Source: Pictodentalium vernedei (Eukaryota > Mollusca > Scaphopoda > Dentaliida > Dentaliidae). From it: DNA of 64,000 bases. A program made the position numbers and the translations under genes. Under the pieces are notes generated by a model. The model made no database searches, had not been told where the DNA came from, and was given only the letters and a program-made list of their open reading frames with translations. Of the stretch, positions 56,923 to 64,000 are shown one piece after another. Location: contig CM062289.1 in the NCBI GenBank assembly GCA_031216915.1, positions 394,346,674-394,410,673 of the forward strand. Direction: 5' to 3'. The first letter of the stretch is position 1; every line of letters starts with the position of its first letter.

Positions 56923-57807
56923 GGCAGTTATGGTAATCATTATTTTCTAAGGCCAGGAGGGCTAGTTTTTGCCCTCCTTAATTTTTTTAAGGCGAGCAGT
57001 AGGCGAGCCAATAAATCGCTCTCCTGAAAATGCCAGGCCTGAGGTACAGGAATATAGCACACAGTGTTTATCCCAGCCAATCGGGTCATCTAAAAAATAG
57101 GATTTACCGGGAATTCCTCAATGACATAATCAACTTTGTGTCAGTCACTGTCACGAAATGCTAATACTTTAAAGTATGGACATTCTTTCAGAAATTTAGT
57201 GTCAATAAAATCCACATCGATATTTAAAAATTAAAATGGCAAAAATTAACATGGATTATCAACAATTTGTTCACAATAGCTTGATCCAGAACAGAGTTTA
57301 GGTATGACAACATCCATTTCATGAAATAATATGCACAGGTAAAGTAAAAATTCCTGCCTATTTTCGTGATATAAACAGTGAATATGAAGGATAACAGGAA
57401 CCTAGAAACGTTACGTGTCCCTCGCAGACCAATATTATCATTCAGTGGCATGATGTATACTGCTAAAAAAAAAATAGTCGACTATGAAAAATAATAGGAG
57501 ACTGTAGCATGTTACGACGGTTATTCGATTATTCGATCAGTTGAGGCAGCCCTAGTGTTTACAGACTCAGTTTCTGAAACTCTGACATAGTTGACGTAAA
57601 CCAAAAAAGTAACCGATTTTTTTTCCACGTGCGCGATTGATCGTTCGCCGCATATTGTAATTGTGTGAGCGATCGCGTGCCGTTAAAATGAAGGTCTTCG
57701 CATTTTACACATTTTGAATTCTGTTTTGGATGAGGTGTACTATGGAAAAACGGAAAAATTCAACAGCTTTGGATCAAGAATAAACAATAAATAATGTCCT
57801 GTCATAC
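56923..57807. other. Unassigned intron stretch
   Basis: No gene. 57500-57555 (cgattattcgatcagttgag then gcagccctag) is a hAT-like end fragment. 57600-57680 is more GC-rich, with cgatcg motifs, but has no clear function. Confidence 0.45.
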
Positions 57808-57932
57808 CTGGTATATCTCAAGGTAAGAGGCTCTCACTAAATACTGTTGGTTCTGAGATCTTGAAATGTGTTGGAATATATGTTCAAAGGAATGTGGTAT
57901 CACACCTTTAAGTTCGGGATTATCTTTTTCAC
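57808..57932 (-). CDS. KIF3B: KIF3B-like exon 3 (motor alpha-2 region)
   Basis: The exon reads [19 protein letters not shown] followed by [20 protein letters not shown] and a final Gln. [19 protein letters not shown] is close to the vertebrate KIF3B stretch, which separates it from KIF3A, where the equivalent reads differently. The acceptor is AATTTCAG and the donor CAG|GTATG. The exon ends on a codon boundary. Confidence 0.95.
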
Positions 57933-58024
57933 CTGAAATTAAAAAAAAATAATTTGACGTAATAAACAAATAGACTCCCTTCAACACTAGATGTGTGCAT
58001 TGGGCAAAAAGTTTCCAAACATGT

Positions 58025-58277
58025 TTAACCCTTTACCTAACATGAAAAGGAGACAACACTTGCCAAAAAAATTCTTGAATAACTAATTTTTTTCATTTTT
58101 TGTCTCAAAAACATAGGTTATGACCCCTCGTTGGAATGAGCTCGACGAGCTTGTTGCAACAATGGGTCATAACCTATGTTTTTGAGACAAAAAATGAAAA
58201 AAATAATGAAAATTAATTAACAATTTTTTAGAATAGTGCTGGGCGGTTTTGGCCGTTACGTTGGGAACAGGGTTTAA
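58025..58277. mobile_element. TTAA-type palindromic MITE, family A
   Basis: TTAA at 58025-58028 and 58274-58277, the right terminus partly eroded (gggaacagggtttaa). It lies in the intron between exons 3 and 2, 92 bp from exon 3. Confidence 0.82.
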
Positions 58278-58350
58278 AATCAAGATTTAAAGATGAGCCT
58301 CACGAGAAGTGCCAAAATTTTTACTGTTTGAAAATGTTCTGTTAATCACA

Positions 58351-58655
58351 TAACAAAGTAGATCTTCTGTTTCTCAGGCTATTTTTATATAAATTCGCAT
58401 GTGGGTGGGCCAGTTTTTTTATTTAATTTTTTATTTTTGTAATATTTCTTTGCCATCAAAAGTTCATGTGCTAAAGCATTGCAAAGCCTTCTTGAACTCA
58501 ATTTATCAATTTTTTAAATTGGGTAAAATATCAGACATAAACCATTTAATTTTTATTTTTTTTAAGTTCACATTGGTTATAAAAAGAGAGCATGCGGCAG
58601 CCAAAAGGACCATGCGGAAGGGCCTGAGAAACAGATTTTTAAATTTTTTAGGCCT
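58351..58655. mobile_element. AGGCC-terminated palindromic element, family F, internally deleted
   Basis: Both ends are present (acaaagtagatcttctgt; inverted aggcc) but about 100 bp around the core is deleted. Confidence 0.72.
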
Positions 58656-59030
58656 TAAAATAATAATTTTTTATATTCTGTGCAATGGGTAAAGGGTTAA
58701 AAAGTTATTACTATTTTTGGAAACAAATATGGCTGACAGCAGCTATCTTTGATGGACTTAATTTGTCAATATACACCACTGTATCAAGTTCCATAACAAT
58801 TGGCCTTGAATTAAGTGAATTCTTGTGATGTTTGCTTCTCTACAGCAAAATGGATGGACACAAGACTGATCTCAACATCTGCGACAACCACATCCCCTCC
58901 CCCACTAATTTCTGTTGGCTCGAGTAATGAAAACCGACTCACCATAGTACACAAGCAATATTCTGCATTCCTGGGTTTCCACTGGGATACAAATTCAATA
59001 AACACAATACCCATCACTGACAGATCTTAC

Positions 59031-59155
59031 CTTGCATAGTATATGTTTTGCCGGTTCCTGTCTGTCCATAGGCAAAAATTGTTCCATTAAAACCTTCCAA
59101 TACTGCCTGGACAAGGTCTCGGAATGTTTCATCATACAAGGCTATCTGTTTGGAA
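59031..59155 (-). CDS. KIF3B: KIF3B-like exon 2 (P-loop)
   Basis: This exon carries the nucleotide-binding P-loop: it reads [15 protein letters not shown], then [28 protein letters not shown] is the invariant Walker A of kinesins. The acceptor is TTTAG and the donor AAG|GTAAG. One base completes the Asn codon left by exon 1, and one base (G) is passed to exon 3, so the frame is kept at both ends. Confidence 0.95.
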
Positions 59156-59238
59156 CTAAAGTAAAAAAAAAAAAAAAACCATCAAATTCATATATACAAG
59201 AACTGATTCTGGAATCTGGCCATTCTCAATGATTTAGC

Positions 59239-59484
59239 AGGGTTTATATTTCATCTAAATTTGGGAGAATTCATTCGATTTTTGTGCAAGTGGTTGCAGG
59301 AATCCATAGCCTGCTATGAGTGTCCCAGAATCCATTAGGCCACCATGGTTGAACCCCTGTTGTATACTGATAACACATGTTAACCCTTTACCCAACAAAG
59401 CTTTTTAATTTTTAAAACAAAAACTGAATTTGATAATTCAGAAAAAAAAATAAACAATGTTAACCAATAAAATTTTACAATATT
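59239..59484. mobile_element. Second copy of the hAT-like plus family C composite, left part
   Basis: cagggtttatatttcatc and ggttgcaggaatccatag parallel 43407-43500, and the TTAA element starts after the same flank (gataacacatg) at 59381 as in the other copy (43549). The family C part is then split by a SINE-like insertion, and its right half appears at 59739-59790. The remainder of the hAT-like part is lost. Confidence 0.7.
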
Positions 59485-59738
59485 ATTTATAATTATTATT
59501 TATTTATTGGTGTTTAAGGTCACATATTTTTGCATAATGGCTAATCATGACCACAACATGAGTATCAACTCAAGACCAGGGGTGAGTGTTAATAGGCCAT
59601 GCTGGCAGCTGCCCATTTTAGAGAGGGTTTGGACCTCCCAAGCATTGGTGACTGGGTCCTATTTTACCAGTAAAACAGAGCCTGCTTAAAGCTGGGAACA
59701 GGCACTGCTTCACTTCCCGGGGTTCATGCGGGGACATA
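59485..59738 (-). mobile_element. SINE-like insertion, partial
   Basis: The 3' part (tttattggtgtttaaggtca, then gctaatcatgaccacaac) is that of the SINE family, but the rest, from 59560, is unlike the usual body and head. It splits a TTAA MITE whose halves are at about 59381-59484 and 59739-59790. Confidence 0.6.
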
Positions 59739-60071
59739 AAATCTTACAAATATGGATGTCAACGGAACCAGCTCATTGAACCAGCAACCTTTTTTCTTGT
59801 CATAAGGATCTCTCATACCAAATTTCAATGAAATCCATCCACTCACTGGCAAGATATCGCTGCGGACAGATGTACAGATGGTCACACGGATGGACAGATA
59901 GATGCATTTAATTCAGCATGCACCCCTCCCCTCCCCACATGTCTTCGAAAGTGGGGTTATAATAAAATACTGTGATATGACTAAACACCAGGAGCAGTTT
60001 ACTGACAAAGTGTTTTCGATGGGTAGTCGGGTCAAGGAACGTAAGATATAAAGAATGCATGCTTTGGTATT

Positions 60072-60480
60072 TTCAATTTATTTATTTATTAAGGTTTAAC
60101 AACACTTTAACAGCCAAGTTCATATCGTGCCGGTGACAGTTTTACGAGTGGAGGAAGCCGGAGTACCCGGAGAGAACCACCAATAATGAGCAGCTGCCAG
60201 ATCCCCAACATTGTAACTCTTCACTGCAGAATAGACAGGGTTAGACTGGTTGAAGACATGCGCACCGTCGATGTGCATTATGACTTAGTACACGGCGTCA
60301 TCGTGCCCCCATGTGGACACTTCAAGGTTAAGTGCCTTGCCATAGGACACAAGGCGGGAGTCTGAATTGATCGCTCAGAAGGTCACCCATCCAAGGACTA
60401 ATGGGGCGCAATGTTGCTTAACTTCAGTGAGCTGACGAGAACCGGTTACCGCAACGTCACCGATGAGCATGTTACTTCAC
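60072..60480 (-). mobile_element. SINE with 5S rRNA-like head
   Basis: Reverse orientation. Read on the minus strand, the head (about 60465 to 60375) contains accggttctcgtcagctcac, gaagttaagcaac and ttggatgggtgacc, which match the internal promoter region of 5S rRNA genes. The body after it is that of the tRNA-SINE family (gttctctccgggtactccgg and so on), and the tail is tttatttattaaggtttaac. So this is a 5S-headed SINE sharing a body with tRNA-headed SINEs. The very short distance to the MITE at 60496 blurs the upstream boundary. Confidence 0.82.
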
Positions 60481-60495
60481 TCTGCCAAAAATGTT

Positions 60496-60747
60496 TTAAC
60501 CCTTTACCCAACGTAACGGCCAAAACCGGCCAGCGCTATTCTCAAAAATCGCCAATTAATTTTCATTATTTTTTTCATTTTTTGTCTCAAAAACATAGGT
60601 TATGACCCCTCGTTGGAACGAGCTCATCGAGCTCGTTCCAACGAGGGGTCATAACCTATGTTTTTGAGACAAAAAATGAAAAAAATTAGTTATTCAAGAA
60701 TTTTTTTTGCAAGTGTCGTCTGCTTTTCATGTTAGGTAAAGGGTTAA
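60496..60747. mobile_element. TTAA-type palindromic MITE, family A, inverted orientation
   Basis: The best-preserved copy: TTAA on both sides and a hairpin of about 53 bases per arm (60573-60678) with almost no spacer, centred on cgagctcatcgagctcg. It abuts the 5S-headed SINE. Confidence 0.86.
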
Positions 60748-60829
60748 AAAACTGTCGGCAAAATGATCTTTACAAAAAAAAATTGTCATCGATGATAATT
60801 TGCTCGTTTGACAGAAACTTGGACAGAAC

Positions 60830-61300
60830 AAAATAAGAAGGATGCAAGCCTGAAAATAAACAGACTGTCATCTTCAAAATGAGGTCCCCGGAGGGGGAAT
60901 TTGCACAGCAGGGTAGCACACATGTAGAGGAATGCACACGGATACATGTAATCCAGTATACACCCCCCCCCCCCCCCCAATCCCCATTCTCTTTGAGAGT
61001 GGGGGTATAATGATGTATAATAACATAATGCACACAAGCCAGAAAATAAGCAATCTGTCATTTGCAGAATGAGGTTCCCAGAGGGCGAATTTGCTGATAC
61101 TATCCCATACAGTGGGCCAATTTATCCTCTGGGGACCTCTTTCTGTTTAGGTTTGAGACCCTGATTCAGACTGAGGTTACAGAGGGTAAATTTAGTGATG
61201 CTACCCTGCCATGCAGGGTAGCATCACTGAATTCCCCCTCTGGGGACCTCATTTTGCAGATGACAGTCTGCTCATTTTCTGGCTTGCATGCACATTTATC
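60830..61300. repeat. Repeat cluster with inverted copies next to exon 1
   Basis: The motif aaaatgaggtccc followed by gagggggaatttg occurs at about 60875 and 61065 and inverted at about 61230-61260 (ccccctctggggacctcat). A short perfect hairpin (agtgatgctaccctgc arms) lies at 61194-61228. A poly-C run is at about 60961-60978. Unclassified; it reaches within 15 bp of the exon 1 donor. Confidence 0.6.
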
Positions 61301-61311
61301 TTGAAACCTAC

Positions 61312-61416
61312 TTCCAATCATAAACTGTGTCAAATGTGAATGTTCTTGGTTGTTCTGATGGAGCCTTCGGATTCCTAATGGCAATTGTTCCCCTTTTTGT
61401 ATCCATATCAACAACT
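61312..61416 (-). CDS. KIF3B: KIF3B-like exon 1 of 13 visible (motor N-terminus)
   Basis: The exon reads [16 protein letters not shown] and ends FTFDTVYDW plus a split Asn codon. This is the beta-strand region just after the kinesin core start, where KIF3B proteins have a Val-Asp repeat, an NPK motif and FTFDxVYDWN. The acceptor is a TTTCAG or, two bases later, AGAG site; using TTTCAG leaves one base of a split codon at the start. The donor is AA|GTAGGT. The upstream exon carrying the start Met was not found in the 2.5 kb above it. Confidence 0.9.
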
Positions 61417-61760
61417 CTGAAATAAACAAAAATCAAAATGGTGATAAAACACAGTGAGGTTCACTTAATTCTATACATTGTACAGATCACTAAAATAACA
61501 TCAAATACAACTCCATTTAACCCTCAAGTTCTCAGATTAATTCTACGTTAATAACTTAATAACTACTGTATATACATGTACACATCAACAGGAGACTTAT
61601 ATACATGGCCAGTTTGAGCCATTATGTTATGTAAATGGCTGTTAACCATTAAGTCGCTATTAATTTTTCTTTCGGGTAACTTTGTTAATATTTTTGCAAT
61701 GTCGGGTTTTCTAAAATGTGTCTGCATTAAACATTATAATTACAGACTACTTCTGATGTC

Positions 61761-61763
<3 letters not shown>

Positions 61764-61827
<64 letters not shown>

Positions 61828-61828
61828 T
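61764..61828 (+). repeat. (ATTT)n microsatellite
   Basis: About 16 copies of TTTA, forming the expanded tail of the SINE 61764-62158. Confidence 0.92.
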
Positions 61829-62158
61829 TGGGGGATTAATGACACTTCTGACAGCGAGGGTCACCTCATGTCAGACAGTTTTAAGGGTGGAGGAAGCCCA
61901 AGTACCTAGAGAACTATCAAGCAGTGGCAAGCAACTGCCAGACTCCTCAACATATTAACTCTGCAGAAGTAGGGTTAGCATTGGTTTGAAGAAAAGAGCA
62001 CCAACGACATGCAATATGCCTTAGTACTCTGCACCACCATCCCCACGTAGGCAATGGGCCTTGCCGAAGGACAGAACACAGTTACCCCTGGTGAGGATCG
62101 AACCGTAGACCTTTCGGTTTGAAGTCCAATGCCGTAATCACTGAGCCACCACACTCCC
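61764..62158 (-). mobile_element. tRNA-derived SINE with long ATTT tail
   Basis: Reverse orientation. The tail is an unusually long (ATTT)n run (about 61764-61828). The body shares the ggtggaggaagcc and tRNA-head segments but is more diverged. The 13 bp TTCTGATGTCTTA flanks it (61751-61763 and 62159-62171). Confidence 0.9.
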
Positions 62159-62707
62159 TTCTGATGTCTTACACTTTGTATGCAGTGGTTTTTTACATGC
62201 TCTTTCACATATAAGCAAAATCCAAGTCAATATTTTTTTTCAAATTAGCAGCTTATTGTCCATTTAAGAAATCACAATGAGCAAGCATGTCACTGGAAAG
62301 TAATCAGTCAATAGTGTTGAATGGGACACTGTTGACATAAATTTGCTTTCAGAAGCAAACCTAATGTGACAGGGGTGGACAGGGTCAAGAAAAGCTACAG
62401 GAAAGTTAAAAAATTTATAGTAATTTATATATTTTTTATACTTACCAATGACCCAGACTTAGCTGGTGCTAATCTCCATAATTCAGGGCCAAACACAAAT
62501 TTTGCCCCCCCAATCCCCAAAATTTGCATCAGAAACCGAAAAATACATGTCCTATATGGCCCTCCATACATCGACTCCTCTGCGCATGCACAGTGTCGAG
62601 GAGGTCCCGAAATTGGCACCAATTATCATTCTTACAACCAGTGCATGGTAAGCGTTATGTACTCAGCGGGGAGGTATGAGTTCCCAACTCCTGGGAGGGC
62701 CATCCCC

Positions 62708-62795
62708 GTCTGGGTCATTGGTAAGTATAAAAAATATATAAATTACTATAAATTTTTTAACATTTTTATACTGTACCAATGACCCAGACTTAGCT
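62708..62795. repeat. DIRS-3 internal complementary region
   Basis: 62708-62761 is the reverse complement of 62405-62458. 62762-62795 has the sequence complementary to the opposite tip seen in the other copies (atttttatactgtacc). The junction is again AAC. Confidence 0.92.
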
Positions 62796-63393
62796 GAATA
62801 GTAAATAGGCTGGAGGGCCTAGGACATAAAGGAAAATCCAATAAGCTCAATTATGTATAATAGAATATCCTCTCCAGGAGAAAAGAAGAGATAGGCTTTA
62901 CATGTATCTTTCCTATTTATAATAAAGAAGAAAGACACAACACCGATCAGTAATTGAGCATAATAATCAATGATCTCTATTAACATCCAGTATAACCCTT
63001 TATACTAATATTTTTAAAGGTAAGCCAATAAATAAAGGAAGTCCAGAGAAATGAGACTCTTTATATTCATTAAAAGTGTCCGAGGATTGTATATTAACGC
63101 TCGTTGGACACATGACATATACAAATGCTTCACACCGAGCTACACTTTAAAAATATTACATGGATGATTAAACATTATCTTTACACTTTAAAACCATCCC
63201 GGTACCGACTCGGAATTACTGACTCTGGGGGAGGTATTCCCTTGCTTTTCACTATAAAGCAGGTGACCTAAGGGAACATCCACCCCCCCCCCCCCCTTCC
63301 CCTTGCCCTGGGTCAAATACCCCAGAGCGAAGAGGGCAGCAGGACAGAGTCACTGCCGGAACAGAAAGCCTACATAACTATAGTTGCAACTGT

Positions 63394-64000
63394 TTAGTGG
63401 ACGATATTCTGAGCAACTGATAACGGACCTAAACAATGGAGGTCTCCAGAAATGGACTCAATATTTCTGAGATAAAAATTAGTGAATGTGGAAGGTTGAG
63501 ACCAATATGCAGCCTTCATTAGATCAGTAATACCAATACAATTAGCATAGGCCCAAGAAGTAGAAAGAGCTCTTACTTCATGAGCTGAGATCTTGAGTGC
63601 CGACTGCTAAGAAGATAATTTTTCATAAGCAGTTCGAATAGTTAATTGAATCCATCTAGCAATAGAATGGACCATAATATCCTTTCTATTAGGCATCAAA
63701 GACAGAAAGAAACGCTTACGTCCCTTTCTGATGAACTCAGACCTACGTCTGTAAATACGTATTGCTCTAACAGGACACAGTAGAGGCCTAAGCCCATCAG
63801 ATGATGGAAGGGCCTTAATAATAATAGGTTCAGGATACTTATTAGGAGCCTGATTCTTAGCCAAAAATCCAACATTAGTGGTAAAGGTAATAGTATTACC
63901 GACACTACGGTAGTGAGAATCCTCCACAGATAGTGCATGAAGCTCACTAACTCTTCTAGCAGAAGAGAAAGCTAAGAGAAAAGCTGTCTTATATGTTAAG
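63394..64000 (-). pseudogene. DIRS-3 tyrosine recombinase, partial with in-frame stop
   Basis: The C-terminal half of YR, reading ISAHEVRALSTSWAYAN and STFTNFYLRNIES near the end. An in-frame TAG at 63607-63609 replaces a Gln codon of the SSQQS segment, between the LTIRTAYE helix and the His-x-x-Arg motif. The upstream part continues beyond the window. Confidence 0.85.

Larger units (their letters stand above)
62405..64000 (-). mobile_element. DIRS-type element, 3' end (DIRS-3), runs off window
   Basis: Starts with gttaaaaaatttatag like DIRS-1 and DIRS-2. It has the inverted terminus (62405 to about 62630), the internal complementary region, a poly-C run (about 63282-63296) and the C-terminal part of YR. 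It lies upstream of visible exon 1, so in the preceding intron or 5' flank of the gene, again in gene orientation. Confidence 0.93.

Noticed and set aside
60411-60605. A free-standing 5S rRNA gene
   Set aside because: Only the internal promoter region is similar, with many changes, no complete 5S length, and a SINE body and tail attached.
61417-62400. First coding exon of the kinesin gene
   Set aside because: No ATG-led segment with the expected Val-Arg-Val-Val-x-Arg-x-Arg-Pro motif was seen; it is probably above 64000.

Overview
This is a eukaryotic (metazoan) window. It covers most of the motor-domain half of one host gene, a kinesin-2 heavy chain orthologous to KIF3B (KRP95 of sea urchin, Klp68D of fly). 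The gene is on the minus strand and is cut into 13 visible exons between 61416 and 3523. I built the exons by reading splice sites by eye: each is bounded by AG/GT, all 12 junctions keep phase, and together they read about 436 codons without interruption. They run from just after the first motor beta strand, through the P-loop, Switch I, Switch II and neck, into the first coiled coil. The first coding exon and the rest of stalk and tail lie outside the window. The AT-rich DNA, long introns and repeat types suggest a marine invertebrate, perhaps a mollusc or another lophotrochozoan; this is a guess from texture, not a demonstrated assignment.

Almost all the rest is transposable elements in the introns. 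The largest are five DIRS-type tyrosine-recombinase retrotransposons, all in the same orientation as the gene: a 5' remnant (1-2424), two near-complete and closely related 7.1 kb copies (5500-12622 and 17740-24853), an older 5'-truncated copy carrying a SINE (27026-32328), and a 3' end running off the window (62405-64000). The two full copies show the diagnostic inverted termini plus an internal complementary region that is the reverse complement of both outer ends joined at GTT/AAC. Each encodes a gag-like protein with Cys pairs, an RT/RNase H protein in another frame, and a tyrosine recombinase (YR) in the gag frame. Both copies have at least one defect.

The remaining introns are a layered mosaic: tRNA-headed SINEs (four with clear 8-13 bp target duplications, a fifth with a 13 bp one), one SINE with a 5S-rRNA-like head, several families of palindromic MITEs with TTAA-type termini (piggyBac-like), TA/CAGT-type MITEs (pogo/Tigger-like), hAT-like MITEs with 8 bp duplications, an AGGCC-terminated palindromic family, long elements built of tandem repeats and ending in gct-cacc motifs, and simple tandem duplications. 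Nesting is frequent, for example a SINE inside a TTAA MITE inside a pogo-like MITE at 39648-40691.

Layout from left to right (gene 3' to 5'): DIRS remnant, exon 13, DIRS-1, exons 12 and 11, DIRS-2, exons 10 and 9, DIRS-4, exon 8, a tandem-repeat element, a nested MITE/SINE block, exon 7, tandem-repeat elements around exon 6, then exons 5 to 1 separated by MITEs and duplications, and finally DIRS-3. No bacterial features, CRISPR arrays or free-standing RNA genes were seen. All reading was by eye, with no alignments or database searches.
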